Positions 26,759 to 36,606 are shown, counted from the first letter of the stretch. The stretch: 41,935 nt of DNA from Bacteroidota bacterium (GCA_026709065.1 JAPOTS010000058.1:1-41935), one strand, 5' to 3'. Made by a program: numbers and translations. Notes: generated by a model from the letters alone, not told the origin.

Positions 26759-27354
26759 TGTCTACTATTTCTCTATTTGATGCGCTCACGATGATCCAGA
26801 ATGGTAAAGCTACCCAAACCTTGGACTCTCTGAGTAAAATGCGGTTGCAATCATCTTCTGATATTTATGCAAATTTTGTATATGCACATGCTTTAGATTC
26901 ATGTGGTCAATTGAGTCGTGCGCAAGCGATTTGGGAAACGGCCAATAAACTTCAAGCGAGGCAACGACCAATAAAAAAAACAGCTCCTTCAAATGCTACG
27001 CCAGAATTTAGCTATTCCGATCAGTTTAGGTCGGAGTTAAACAAAATTCTTTCAGAAGAAGATAGCGATGAAATTCATGATTTGATCGTACAACTTAATG
27101 CAGGAGGACGTAAACCTTTGGACGATGATTTTGATGTAGATGAAGAGGATGACTTGGATGTGGATTTATCTGAGGATGATTTTGATGGTGCAAATACAGA
27201 GACGTATGCTCGCATATTGGTTGCGCAAAAGAAATATTCTGAGGCCTCGGAGGTGTATCGATCATTAAGCGAGGAAAATACCCATCAGAAGGAGCGCTTG
27301 CTTCAAGAGGCACAGCGATTAGAAGATCTTGCTAACCAACAAAAGGACTGGTGA
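26758..27354 (+). CDS. TPR-like protein with a highly acidic linker
   Basis: A 198-aa cytoplasmic protein that I cannot assign to a named family. The N-terminal 75 residues and the C-terminal 50 (ARILVAQKKYSEASEVYRSL) each resemble TPR helix pairs. Between them is a very acidic run at about residues 120-143 (DDDFDVDEEDDLDVDLSEDD). It lacks a signal peptide. Its ATG shares one base with the stop of the glycosyltransferase (TAATG), and its end overlaps anmK by 4 nt. A scaffolding or adapter role for envelope synthesis would fit the operon; this is a guess. Confidence 0.65.
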   Translation: MSTISLFDALTMIQNGKATQTLDSLSKMRLQSSSDIYANFVYAHALDSCGQLSRAQAIWETANKLQARQRPIKKTAPSNATPEFSYSDQFRSELNKILSEEDSDEIHDLIVQLNAGGRKPLDDDFDVDEEDDLDVDLSEDDFDGANTETYARILVAQKKYSEASEVYRSLSEENTHQKERLLQEAQRLEDLANQQKDW

Positions 27355-28529
27355 TTTCATCTCAGGATCGTCGCTGTGTTGCAGGTGTCATGAGCGGTAC
27401 ATCATTAGATGGCATAGATGTGGCCATAGCAGATCTTCAAGGACATGGGAAAGATTTAGCCATCCTCAATTGTGATGGTGCCACATACCCATTTTCAAGG
27501 GAATTACGAGATGCGCTCAAACAGGCTGCGAGCCAAGATCAGATTTCTGTATCCGACCTGAGTCAGTTGAATGTACGCTTGGCCTATGAGTATGCGGATG
27601 CAGTTCAGAAGACTCAAGAAGTTAGAGGAATGGAGTCTCATGAACTTGACTTAGTGGGATCTCATGGTCAAACGATTCGTCACATCCCTGATCCGTCTCT
27701 GATTGCAGGAAAGTACATTCGGTCAACATTACAGATTGGTGATCCTTCAACATTAGCGCAACTGTTAGATATACCGGTCATTGGAGATTTTCGAATGGCA
27801 GATATGGCACGCGGGGGGCAGGGTGCACCTCTGGTGCCTTATTTTGATTATGTTGTTTTTATAGACACCCGTGAGACCCGTGGATGTTTAAATATTGGTG
27901 GGGTAGCAAATCTGACCATGTTACCCGCGAATGCAGAGATAGAAGATGTCTATGGTTTTGACACTGGACCTGGGAATTTAGTGATCGACAGTCTCTGTCG
28001 CCATTATTTAGATCTGCCTTATGACGAGGGAGGTAAAATTGCACAATCTGGTAAGGTGAATGAATCTCTTTTGTCCGAATGTATGGATGATCAATATTTC
28101 CAAGAACGCCCCCCTAAGTCAACTGGACGAGAGTATCTGACACATGTTTTTTTGGATATATTTCATAGGTATTCAAGTCATCTATCATCTGCAGATATCA
28201 TTGCAACCGCGACTGCGCTAACAGCTAAATCTATATGGCATGCTTATCAGACATTCATCATGCCGAATCATAGATTGAATCGGTTGATTCTATCTGGAGG
28301 TGGGGCCCATAACGAAGAGTTGATTTTATTACTTACTGATTATTTGGGTCAATCTAATCATAGAATCATTGTAGAAACCTCAGACATGCATGGGATTGGT
28401 ATAGACAGTAAAGAGGCACTGTGCTTTGCAGTTCTTGCCCATGAAACAGCCAATGGAATCCCAACAAGCATTCCATCTGTGACGGGTGCAGACGGCCCTG
28501 CCGTACTTGGAAAACTTTGTATACCTTAG
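27351..28529 (+). CDS. anmK: Anhydro-N-acetylmuramic acid kinase
   Basis: A 392-aa sugar kinase of the ASKHA fold. The phosphate loop GVMSGTSLDG (residues 12-21), GDFRMADMARGGQGAPLVPYFD, NIGGVANLT and GFDTGPGNLVID are the family landmarks. It opens and phosphorylates 1,6-anhydroMurNAc to MurNAc-6-P in peptidoglycan recycling. The start codon is GTG, in a GTGA overlap with the preceding gene. It is probably the last gene of the operon beginning at miaB. No murQ is visible nearby. Confidence 0.94.
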   Translation: MISSQDRRCVAGVMSGTSLDGIDVAIADLQGHGKDLAILNCDGATYPFSRELRDALKQAASQDQISVSDLSQLNVRLAYEYADAVQKTQEVRGMESHELDLVGSHGQTIRHIPDPSLIAGKYIRSTLQIGDPSTLAQLLDIPVIGDFRMADMARGGQGAPLVPYFDYVVFIDTRETRGCLNIGGVANLTMLPANAEIEDVYGFDTGPGNLVIDSLCRHYLDLPYDEGGKIAQSGKVNESLLSECMDDQYFQERPPKSTGREYLTHVFLDIFHRYSSHLSSADIIATATALTAKSIWHAYQTFIMPNHRLNRLILSGGGAHNEELILLLTDYLGQSNHRIIVETSDMHGIGIDSKEALCFAVLAHETANGIPTSIPSVTGADGPAVLGKLCIP

Positions 28530-28675
28530 GGAATGGGGATGAGCTTTCTGCTTTGAATATCTTTTATCAAAGATGGCATAAGTGAGCTGTTAGACCGAAG
28601 GAATGATTGCACTACAATATTCATTGAAGTTGAATCTATGGTATTCGGATTCTATCAATCTTTTTGATACAATTG

Positions 28676-29668
28676 ATGACGGCCTTAGAAAAAACAGGAG
28701 AATTTAATCTCATTCATCGTTTTCAGCGGATTATTCCTCGGGGGACTTACCCTCCAATTATTGCAAGTATCGGGGATGATGCTGCGGTGTATGAGCCGAC
28801 TCTGGGTCTCAGTCATGTCATCACGACTGATGCATTCATAGAGGGACACCATTTTGATTTTCGCTTCTATACTATGAAAGATGTCGGCTATAAAGCCATG
28901 GCTGTCAATCTGAGTGACATTGCTTCAATGAATGCACGACCGATGCTTGCGACGGTTGCGTTAGGCATTCCCGGCTCAGTTTCACTGGAATCGCTAGAAC
29001 TTCTCTATGAGGGCTTGGTAGAGGTTGCATCTACTTATGGTGTTCAGATCGTTGGGGGGGATACAACGCGTGCACCAGTTCTGACCCTCTCAATCACTGT
29101 GGTCGGGGAAGCCTCTAAGGCTGCAATTGTTTATCGAAATGGGGCTAAGCTTGGAGAGAAAATCTGTGTAACTGGAGTTGTGGGTGAAGCTGCAATGGGC
29201 TTAGATATTCTTCAACACGATGTTGATCCATCATCCATTGGTCATGAAGTCTTTCAACACCTTACCTCACGTCACTTGAGGCCAGTTCCTCGCTTTGATT
29301 TTGTAAAAGAATTGAATAAGGCGGGGGTTCAACCATCCTCAATGATTGATATTTCGGATGGGTTATCCAGCGAGTTACACCATATTTGTAATGCCTCTCA
29401 ATGCGGAGCCGTCTTATGGGAATCCTACATCCCTATTCCAGATGATTGTGCCACGCAGATAAAATCACCACGCTTGCCTATAGACTATGGATTGAATGGA
29501 GGGGACGATTATGAGTTACTCTTTACGGCTTCATCTGAGGTGCTGGAACGCATTTCCTCAGATCTATATACAGAGATTGGAGAAGTGGCACAACATGATA
29601 TTCTGATTCGCAGAGTTGATGGAACCCTTGAGTCATTAAAGGCAGAGGGGCATGATCATTTCAGGTGA
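28676..29668 (+). CDS. thiL: Thiamine-monophosphate kinase
   Basis: A 330-aa member of the AIRS/PurM-like family. ASIGDDAAVYEP, ITTDAFIEGHHF, NLSDIASMNARP and VGGDTTRAP give the ATP/Mg2+ and substrate loops of ThiL; DISDGLSSELHHI and NGGDDYELLFT mark the C-terminal domain. It converts thiamine phosphate to thiamine diphosphate. I took ATG 28676 over a TTG at 28664. No other thiamine genes are in the window. A strong hairpin overlaps its stop codon. Confidence 0.93.
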   Translation: MTALEKTGEFNLIHRFQRIIPRGTYPPIIASIGDDAAVYEPTLGLSHVITTDAFIEGHHFDFRFYTMKDVGYKAMAVNLSDIASMNARPMLATVALGIPGSVSLESLELLYEGLVEVASTYGVQIVGGDTTRAPVLTLSITVVGEASKAAIVYRNGAKLGEKICVTGVVGEAAMGLDILQHDVDPSSIGHEVFQHLTSRHLRPVPRFDFVKELNKAGVQPSSMIDISDGLSSELHHICNASQCGAVLWESYIPIPDDCATQIKSPRLPIDYGLNGGDDYELLFTASSEVLERISSDLYTEIGEVAQHDILIRRVDGTLESLKAEGHDHFR

Positions 29669-29683
29669 AATGATCATATTTTG
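29652..29683 (+). terminator. Rho-independent terminator overlapping the thiL stop codon
   Basis: A perfect 12-bp inverted repeat, ATGATCATTTCA (29652-29663) and TGAAATGATCAT (29666-29677), with GG at its centre, followed by ATTTTG. The thiL stop TGA (29666-29668) is the first three bases of the right arm. The stem is AT-rich but long, and the run of T on one side suits a terminator for thiL. The same stem could also act on minus-strand transcripts, but the lpd gene ends more than 200 nt away. Confidence 0.6.
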
Positions 29684-29896
29684 CGGTTGATTACGCAGTA
29701 TGATACAGTTTTCAAAGGGGCGCAATTAGGACTAGAGCCAAATGGAGTGCAGAGGGTTTCGTACAACAGCAATGCCAGATCCGCAGGGGATGCAATTGTT
29801 AGGTTCTGATGAGTACTTGATGTAATGGATCAGCGAGACACCAACGATTGAGCATCAACAAAACAGGGAGACATGATGACTCTGAGAAGTGTCCAC

Positions 29897-31315
29897 TTAA
29901 ATATTTATGGATTGCCCCAATGCGTCACGTGTAGCTTCCATGATCGCTTCCGAGAGCGTTGGATGTGGATGGACTGCTTCAAGAATTTCATGGTAAGTGG
30001 TTTCCAGAGTTCGTGCGGTGACCACTTCGGCAATGAGTTCAGTCGCATCATGACCGATCACATGACATCCAAGGAGTTCACCATATTTTGCATCATAAAT
30101 GATTTTCACAAATCCATCACTGTGTCCTGCTGCGGATGCTTTGCCAGACGCAGAAAAGGGAAACTTACCAACCTTGATTTCTAGACCTTCCTCACGGGCA
30201 GCTTGTTCGGTATATCCGACTGAGGCGATCTGCGGTTGACAGTAGGTGCATCCAGGAACATTGCCTGTATCAAGTGCATGGATTTGATGTCCTGCAATCT
30301 TTTCAATGCAAATAATTCCTTCGTGGCTAGCTTTGTGTGCAAGCCAAGGTGGGCCAGCAACATCGCCAATTGCATAGACACCTGCAATCCCAGTATGAGA
30401 AAACTCATCAGTTTTGATGAATCCACCATCGGTTTTAACGCCAATCTTTTCAAGTCCTAAATCTTCAATGTTTCCAGTTATTCCAACGGAACTGAGGACT
30501 TGATCAACTTCAATTGTCTGAGAATTATTAGAGGATTTAAGATGGACTTTGAGCGAGTCACTGCCTTCTTCAACACGCTCTACACTTGCACTAGTCGTGA
30601 TTTTAATACCGGCTTTTTTATACGATCGCGCGAGTTGTTTGGAGACATCCTCGTCTTCAATTGGAACGATACGGTTTTGAAGTTCCACCAAATGTACGTC
30701 CGTTCCCATATGGTGATAGAAGTAAGCAAATTCGACACCGATTGCACCTGCCCCTGCGATTAACAAACGCTGTGGTCGCTTTTCTTGGAGTAAGGCCCCT
30801 TTGTAATCAATAATCTTTTCCCCATCAATTGGCAGTGGAGGAATTTCTCTAGCCCTCGCGCCAGTAGCAAGAATAATATGTTTTGCCTTTAATGTTCGTT
30901 TGCTACCTACTATTTTACCATCCATGTCTGTAGATGGCTCAACACTAATTGATCCTCCGCCACTGAGTGTCGCATGTCCGAAGACCACCTCGATATTATT
31001 TTTTTTCATGAGATACTGAACGCCAGAATTCATTTTTCCAGCTACCTTTCGACTCCGTTGAATGACACTTGGAAAATCAGCAACTATGTCACCATTAAGC
31101 TTAAGTCCATAATCACTTAAATGTTGAGAATTCGCCATGATTTCAGCACTTTTAAGAAGTGCTTTGGTGGGGATACAGCCAACATTGAGGCAGACTCCAC
31201 CTAATTTATTCTTTTCAACTACCGCGGTTTTGAAGCCCAGTTGAGCGGCTCGAATTGCCGTTTCATACCCGCCGGGGCCTGTACCGACAACAATGACATC
31301 AAAAGTATTTGCCAT
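29897..31315 (-). CDS. lpdA: Dihydrolipoamide dehydrogenase (E3)
   Basis: A 472-aa flavoprotein disulfide reductase. FAD-binding VVGTGPGGYETAIRAAQLG opens the protein; the redox-active disulfide is Cys42/Cys47 in GGVCLNVGCIPTKALL. The NAD-binding loop IAGAGAIGVEF, the second FAD motif GVYAIGDVAG and the C-terminal HPHPTLSEAIMEA with the active-site His complete it. E3 reoxidises lipoyl groups of the 2-oxoacid dehydrogenase and glycine cleavage complexes. It is not next to E1/E2 genes here. Minus strand with its own upstream region. Confidence 0.96.
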   Translation of the reverse strand: MANTFDVIVVGTGPGGYETAIRAAQLGFKTAVVEKNKLGGVCLNVGCIPTKALLKSAEIMANSQHLSDYGLKLNGDIVADFPSVIQRSRKVAGKMNSGVQYLMKKNNIEVVFGHATLSGGGSISVEPSTDMDGKIVGSKRTLKAKHIILATGARAREIPPLPIDGEKIIDYKGALLQEKRPQRLLIAGAGAIGVEFAYFYHHMGTDVHLVELQNRIVPIEDEDVSKQLARSYKKAGIKITTSASVERVEEGSDSLKVHLKSSNNSQTIEVDQVLSSVGITGNIEDLGLEKIGVKTDGGFIKTDEFSHTGIAGVYAIGDVAGPPWLAHKASHEGIICIEKIAGHQIHALDTGNVPGCTYCQPQIASVGYTEQAAREEGLEIKVGKFPFSASGKASAAGHSDGFVKIIYDAKYGELLGCHVIGHDATELIAEVVTARTLETTYHEILEAVHPHPTLSEAIMEATRDALGQSINI

Positions 31316-31883
31316 GAAAAATATTAGACTAGATAATAGAAATAATAATCAATGATGTAGCGTGACGTAACAAATAGGATTTACCTTTATGAATGAATAA
31401 TGTTTCGCTCAGAAGGGGACTTAGATCAAGATGGATCAGAATTCAAGGTTAGTTCTTTGCCCATCAATGAGCCACTGATAATTACGCTTCATTATGTCAT
31501 AGTTGACTACTTGGAATAATGGAGGGTGAGATAAATATCTACAAACTTACCTGACTATTTCATGCGGGACCAGCATGTGAAAATAAGTAGATCAGCAGGT
31601 CCATTGGAGCATGAAGAATGGGTCCCTAATTGACAGGATGGGTTTACGGAAGGAGTGTGGGAGCTTGTAATGAGGTGACGGAATAATTGATGTATGTTAT
31701 TTACAAAAAATGCAGTTCTGAAATTTTGAGAAGTAGTCAGACAATTTATGGAAGTGGTGATCTTAAATGATCCCTTATTTTTGGCATGATTAATCAAACC
31801 TGCCGATGTAAAAAAACGTAGATCAAAGAGAACAAATTCGCTGACTGTTCATGACATGGGACCCGAGCTGTATCGCATATCAT
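31316..31883. other. Long non-coding stretch between lpd and the DUF4292 gene
   Basis: These 568 nt contain only short open frames without protein-like composition, and no tRNA or obvious ncRNA. An imperfect hairpin lies at about 31557-31586 (TTTCATGC and GCATGTGAAA around GGGACCA), not followed by a T-run on either strand. The part near 31316 presumably contains the lpd promoter. I see nothing else. Confidence 0.4.
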
Positions 31884-32654
31884 TCAATACTGATCAGAAT
31901 ATGAAATGCGTCTCACATCCTTAGGGAGGTCAAAATTCAAAGGTTTTAGAGGCTCATCAATTGTGATTCTACTATATGTAAGTATTATATTGGTTTCTGT
32001 GTGGAGATTACGATAGACGACCCGACGAGGATAATAAATCTCTCCCACCTTAAAGTAATCGTTGTAATACAGACCTTCGACAAGTGATCCTGAATCGTCA
32101 TGTTGCAAGACGCTTGTGATGCGCCAATAATCTGTATTAACGGAATAGGATCGGTGCAATAGTGGATTTTTTAGGATCATTTGCCCTGATGTGAACTCCA
32201 AATCTAGCGCATCACTCGCGATAGGATATACATACCCTAGAAGAGACTCAATAGCGTTATCAACCTGCAGAACAGGTAAGAAAACAGGATGGGAAGTATC
32301 AGCCATAGAGACTTGTTTTGAAACGCGATCATACAAAAAAATGCTGTCCTGTGTAACCAATAGCCGACCAGCCTCAAAGCCCAAGCCTCTGATACTGAAA
32401 ATCATCATTAAGGAGTCAGATCGGCGATGTAAAATTTCAGCCCTGACTTCTGGGCCAGAGTAGAGGGGACTTTTCATTGCCATGTTGCCGACTGCCATAA
32501 AGGAATCTGGTGGGATATGAGACCAAACACTATCCAAAACAGATTCCATACTGATCAATGAAAGATCTTTGAAGTTGTCTACTGTAATGTTTGATGGTCT
32601 GGAAGAGGTACATCCGATCATGATCAATAAAATCAATGGAATTACAGGTTTCAT
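31884..32654 (-). CDS. DUF4292-type outer-envelope lipoprotein
   Basis: A 256-aa lipoprotein. I chose the ATG at 32654, giving the compact lipoprotein signal MKPVIPLILLIMIGC with Cys15; an ATG at 32669 adds five residues. The body (FMAVGNMAMKSPLYSGPEVRAEILHRRSDSLMM, FLYDRVSKQV, and FKVGEIYYPRRVVYR) resembles DUF4292/LolA-LolB-like half-barrels known mostly from Bacteroidota. Such proteins may carry lipids or lipoproteins across the periplasm; the exact role is unknown. It lies downstream of nadK on the same strand, 232 nt away, so probably has its own promoter. Confidence 0.75.
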   Translation of the reverse strand: MKPVIPLILLIMIGCTSSRPSNITVDNFKDLSLISMESVLDSVWSHIPPDSFMAVGNMAMKSPLYSGPEVRAEILHRRSDSLMMIFSIRGLGFEAGRLLVTQDSIFLYDRVSKQVSMADTSHPVFLPVLQVDNAIESLLGYVYPIASDALDLEFTSGQMILKNPLLHRSYSVNTDYWRITSVLQHDDSGSLVEGLYYNDYFKVGEIYYPRRVVYRNLHTETNIILTYSRITIDEPLKPLNFDLPKDVRRISYSDQY

Positions 32655-32886
32655 ATGAGTCATAAACAAAGATGATTTAAAATTATGAATAGTGAAACAC
32701 TTAACAGATCAAAACTATTTCGGCTCCGAAACCTATTGATGCAGATAGATTCACAAAATGTTAAGTTCTATCAATTCAGATCGGGGGCTAATTGGTGCGA
32801 CGCTCCGAATGGTCAGACAAGTTCATTGAGTAGATAGAGGCTTAATATTCACCTTATTTTGATTTTAAGCGATTCAATGATCAAAA

Positions 32887-33759
32887 TTAGTGGCCCATTT
32901 GAGGTCCCATTCCCCAAGAAAGTTTAGATCGAAGTGTCCCAAAATAATTTGTCCCTTTTAATCTGACAAGTCGGATTGAATGATCAGCACGACTGATCGT
33001 GAATGGATCTTCTTTATTTGAGAATTGATAGGCTCTTCCATCAAATGCAATCGTACAGTCTGCAGATCTTGATGACAACTCTATGGTCAAGGTTGAGCTT
33101 GCAGGAAGTACAATTGGCCGAACCGTAAGGCTGTGGGGAGCGACAGGGCTTACAATGACAACATTACTTCCTGGCATCACAATCGGCCCTCCAACTGCCA
33201 GTGAGTAAGCTGTAGATCCAGTGGGTGTAGCAATAATCAAGCCATCTCCCCAGTAACGATTTAAGCGTATTCCATCAACAAAAACATCAATAGCAGCCAG
33301 CCCCTCTGAGGGTTGACGTGTAATGACAACATCGTTGAGTGCCCAACCCGTATAAGGCCCCAAGATACTAAGAGCACTTCGCTCTTCAATCTCATATTGC
33401 TGAGTTAGGAGCAGTTGAAAAGCATCCTGAATGCGTGAAGATTCAACATCAGCTAAAAACCCTAGATAGCCAATGTTGATTCCAAGAATTGGAACTTCTG
33501 ATGCGCCCACCTCATAAGCCGTATGGAGTAGAGTTCCATCTCCACCGATTGAAAGAATCATTGTACTGGTATTAGCTGGATTATCCGTGGAAATATCTTG
33601 GGCTGACTCGGATGAAATAAGCGAGCGTTGTAATAGCCCTTCAACGATCGGGGTATGAAGTTGAAAATGAATACCCTCTGAATTCATCCAAGCGATGAGC
33701 CGATTTAGCAATGGCCATAACTCATCCTTAGCAATGTTACCAGTGATTCCAAAAATCAT
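32887..33759 (-). CDS. nadK: NAD kinase
   Basis: A 290-aa NAD/NADH kinase. The signature GGDGTLLHTAYE provides the GGDGT loop; NIGYLGFLAD, NDVVITR, GDGLIIATPTGSTAYSLAVGGP and VAPHSLTVRPIVLP are the other conserved blocks. It phosphorylates NAD to NADP with ATP and is normally single-copy and essential. It is divergent from the FAD oxidoreductase gene, with 76 nt between the two start codons, so the two promoters must lie back to back or overlap. Confidence 0.95.
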   Translation of the reverse strand: MIFGITGNIAKDELWPLLNRLIAWMNSEGIHFQLHTPIVEGLLQRSLISSESAQDISTDNPANTSTMILSIGGDGTLLHTAYEVGASEVPILGINIGYLGFLADVESSRIQDAFQLLLTQQYEIEERSALSILGPYTGWALNDVVITRQPSEGLAAIDVFVDGIRLNRYWGDGLIIATPTGSTAYSLAVGGPIVMPGSNVVIVSPVAPHSLTVRPIVLPASSTLTIELSSRSADCTIAFDGRAYQFSNKEDPFTISRADHSIRLVRLKGTNYFGTLRSKLSWGMGPQMGH

Positions 33760-33835
33760 ATTTATTCAATAAACTTTGGACAAAAATAATAATTTGATTA
33801 AATTCATATCTTAACCATCATTCAAAATAGTTGAC

Positions 33836-35089
33836 ATGGAGAAACATATCGTCATCATTGGAAATGGAATTACAGGGATTACAGCTGCCCGGTTTATCCG
33901 AAAGTTAAGTTCTCATCGCATCACAGTCGTGTCCAGTGAAACGGACCACTTCTACGCACGAACCGCTCTGATGTACATTTATATGGGGCATATGCGCTTT
34001 CAAGAAACCAAGCCGTATGAAGATCACTTTTGGGCGAAGAATCAAATAGATCTGGTTCGGGGGTATGCTCATGAGATAGACACAGAGTCCCAAATTGTCC
34101 GAATTGCCGATGGCAATGACATTGCTTACGATGCACTTTTATTGGCCACAGGCTCACAGTCAAACAAATTCGGATGGCCTGGCCAAGATCTCGGTGGAGT
34201 TCAGGGGTTATATGGGATGCAGGATTTGGCATTGATGGAACGAAATACCCAAAACATCAATCGTGGTGTCGTTGTCGGAGGAGGACTCATTGGAATTGAA
34301 ATGGCAGAAATGCTCCATGCCCGTCATATACCCGTGACATTTTTGGTGCGTGAGAAAAGCTATATGGACTATCTATTACCCAAAGAAGAATCACAACTCA
34401 TCAATCAGGAAATTCTAGATCATGGGATTGATTTAAGACTTGATACAGAACTTAAATCCATTCATGGTTCACACTCAGTTGAAGCCATTGAGACCAATTT
34501 GAATGAGCGCATTGATTGCCAGTTTGTTGGACTCACCGCAGGTGTTCATTCAAATATTGACCTTGCAAAAGCATCCAATATAGAAACAAATCGCGGGATT
34601 GTGGTCAATGAGTTTTTTGAAACCAGTATTCCAAATATTTATGCCGCTGGGGATTGCGCAGAATTTAATGCAGATGGCATAGGCAGCCGCAGAATTGAAC
34701 AATTATGGTACACTGGTAGATCACATGGTAAGGTGGTTGCCAATACGTTGGCTGGAAACCGAACTCCATATCGTAGAGGTGTGTTTTTCAATTCAGCGAA
34801 ATTTTTTACGATTGAATATCAGACCTATGGAGAGATCTCACCAAACCCTCAACCTAACGTTCGGTCTCATCTATTTCAGAGTGCTAGAAAAATCCTCCGA
34901 ATCAATAGCGACCGCGCAACTGGGACAGTCTTAGGGTTTAATGCCATGGGTCTCCGCTTGAGACAAGATCAATGCGAGGCATGGATCCGTGAGAATGCTT
35001 CGGTCGCTCAAGTATTAGCGTCCCTAAAAAAAGCAAGATTTGATCCTGAATTCTACTCACATGCCGTTTATCATCAGGCGGCAGCATAG
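33836..35089 (+). CDS. FAD-dependent NAD(P)H oxidoreductase (rubredoxin/ferredoxin-reductase-like)
   Basis: A 417-aa pyridine-nucleotide flavoprotein. The first Rossmann loop IIGNGITGITAARFIRK binds FAD, the second VVVGGGLIGIEMAEML binds NAD(P)H, and IYAAGDCAEF is the flavin-contact motif. No redox-active cysteine pair is seen, so it resembles NADH:rubredoxin/ferredoxin reductases or the N-terminal half of NirB rather than disulfide reductases. It is followed after 11 nt by a membrane polyferredoxin, which is a natural electron acceptor. The coupling is inferred. Confidence 0.85.
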   Translation: MEKHIVIIGNGITGITAARFIRKLSSHRITVVSSETDHFYARTALMYIYMGHMRFQETKPYEDHFWAKNQIDLVRGYAHEIDTESQIVRIADGNDIAYDALLLATGSQSNKFGWPGQDLGGVQGLYGMQDLALMERNTQNINRGVVVGGGLIGIEMAEMLHARHIPVTFLVREKSYMDYLLPKEESQLINQEILDHGIDLRLDTELKSIHGSHSVEAIETNLNERIDCQFVGLTAGVHSNIDLAKASNIETNRGIVVNEFFETSIPNIYAAGDCAEFNADGIGSRRIEQLWYTGRSHGKVVANTLAGNRTPYRRGVFFNSAKFFTIEYQTYGEISPNPQPNVRSHLFQSARKILRINSDRATGTVLGFNAMGLRLRQDQCEAWIRENASVAQVLASLKKARFDPEFYSHAVYHQAAA

Positions 35090-35100
35090 TCACAGATTAC

Positions 35101-36519
35101 ATGACAAAAGATATTAGTTTACAGCTAACCTCCTCTGGTTCGGAGTACTCATCACAGCAGAAAATAGGCTTAGCTCTCATTGGAATAGGAATTCTGTTTC
35201 TGTTGATCACATTCCTTGGTAATGGGGCATTGAGCCCAATGATCACATTTTGGCTCTCTATGGCAGGTTTGATTGCTGGAAGTGGGATTCTATTTGCACG
35301 CTTATTAAATCAACCTGCGGGTGTCAATAATAATGGGGTATGGTTTTCAGGAGTTACTGCTCGCGGCATGATTGGTTGGATCTTGGGGATCGTATTTACT
35401 GGCTTTTATATCATTCTATATTGGTCTCCATCTAACCTTGAACAATTGGTTCGGGGAACGGATATTTTGAGTATCGCTCTGCGGGGTACTCCGTCTGATC
35501 AGTGGTTCCTTTACGGACTACTCTATACCCTTGCCGTTCTGGTGATGGGTGCACGGATGTTGATCAAGTATCGTGATAATCGTTATCAGATTCTACGTAC
35601 GATTTCTGTCATGTTTTTTCAGTTGGGGCTCGCATTTCTTATTCCCCATCTGATGGTTCTGCTTCATCAACCCGAATTTTATTTCAGCTATTTCTGGCCT
35701 CTGAAATATGATTATTTATGGCCCTCCACCTTTAGCTCATTGAGTGGTCCTGGGTTAGGGATTTTTCTGTTGTTTTGGACAGCCATGATGACCGTAATTG
35801 CGACCCCAATTCTGACTTATTTCTATGGCAAACGCTGGTATTGTTCGTGGGTATGCGGATGTGGAGGCCTTGCTGAGACGGCCGGCGATCCATTCAGACA
35901 TCTTTCCGACAAGTCCACTAAGGCTTGGAAAATAGAGCGCTGGATGGTGCATAGTGTTTTGGTATTTGTGATTGTGACCACATTGCTACTGTGGGGCAAT
36001 CAGTATACAGGGGGAGGCGTATTAGGAGGACTCACGATGATGTTTCAGAAGTGGTATGGATTCTTTATCGGATTGATTTTTGCAGGGGTGATTGGAGTAG
36101 GGTTCTATCCAATCATGGGATCACGTGTGTGGTGTAGATTTGGCTGTCCAATGGCGGCAGTTCTTGGACTTTTGCAGAAATACTTTTCTAGATTTAGGAT
36201 TACCACAAATGGGGGCCAGTGCATCTCGTGTGGTAATTGTTCAACCTACTGCGAAATGGGCATTGATGTCAGATGGTATGCTCAACGTGGGCAGAATATC
36301 ATCCGAGCCTCATGCGTTGGTTGTGGAATGTGCGCAGCTGTGTGTCCAAGAGGTGTGCTTCGTTTAGAGAATGGTCCGATGGAAGCGAGGTATAATGGGC
36401 CGGTGTTAATCCATCATGATGATGTGTCGGTACAGCTTGATGATGCATGGCGTGCTAACCGCCCATTGATGCCATCACCGCAGGAAGATCTCCCTATCTT
36501 AACAGAGGATGATCTTTAG
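35101..36519 (+). CDS. Membrane polyferredoxin (NapH/CcoG/NosR-like)
   Basis: A 472-aa membrane protein with about six transmembrane helices (for example IGLALIGIGILFLLITFLG near residue 25) and iron-sulfur motifs. Two membrane-proximal cysteine pairs are present: WYCSWVCGCG, lacking the usual Pro, and VWCRFGCPMA, the standard CxxxCP. The C-terminus has two ferredoxin-type clusters: CISCGNCSTYCEMG and CVGCGMCAAVCPRG; the first has Glu after its last Cys where Pro is usual. The layout suits passing electrons between a soluble reductase and a membrane or periplasmic acceptor. It is directly downstream of the FAD oxidoreductase. The specific acceptor is unknown. Confidence 0.83.
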   Translation: MTKDISLQLTSSGSEYSSQQKIGLALIGIGILFLLITFLGNGALSPMITFWLSMAGLIAGSGILFARLLNQPAGVNNNGVWFSGVTARGMIGWILGIVFTGFYIILYWSPSNLEQLVRGTDILSIALRGTPSDQWFLYGLLYTLAVLVMGARMLIKYRDNRYQILRTISVMFFQLGLAFLIPHLMVLLHQPEFYFSYFWPLKYDYLWPSTFSSLSGPGLGIFLLFWTAMMTVIATPILTYFYGKRWYCSWVCGCGGLAETAGDPFRHLSDKSTKAWKIERWMVHSVLVFVIVTTLLLWGNQYTGGGVLGGLTMMFQKWYGFFIGLIFAGVIGVGFYPIMGSRVWCRFGCPMAAVLGLLQKYFSRFRITTNGGQCISCGNCSTYCEMGIDVRWYAQRGQNIIRASCVGCGMCAAVCPRGVLRLENGPMEARYNGPVLIHHDDVSVQLDDAWRANRPLMPSPQEDLPILTEDDL

Positions 36520-36546
36520 ACTCTTGTAAGCTGTATTCCAATGATG

Positions 36547-36570
36547 ATGATGTGTTTCTTCATACATCAT
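36547..36570 (+). terminator. Weak hairpin after the polyferredoxin gene
   Basis: A 9-bp stem with one G-T pair (ATGATGTGT with ATACATCAT, loop TTCTTC), starting 27 nt after the stop codon. No T-run follows, so it may attenuate, protect the mRNA end or be nothing. It stands between the redox pair and the sterol-reductase-like gene. Confidence 0.25.
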
Positions 36571-36606
36571 TTAGAGACATGATTTTTTGATAATCTAATT
36601 GTAGAG

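Noticed and set aside
31555-31797. 80-codon minus-strand open frame between lpd and the DUF4292 gene
   Set aside because: Low-complexity composition with many Ser, Thr, Asn and Cys, no recognisable motif and no coupling to a neighbour.
32718-32731. Perfect hairpin TTTCGG-CT-CCGAAA as nadK terminator
   Set aside because: Only six base pairs with a two-base centre, about 160 nt beyond the nadK stop and without a proper T-run.
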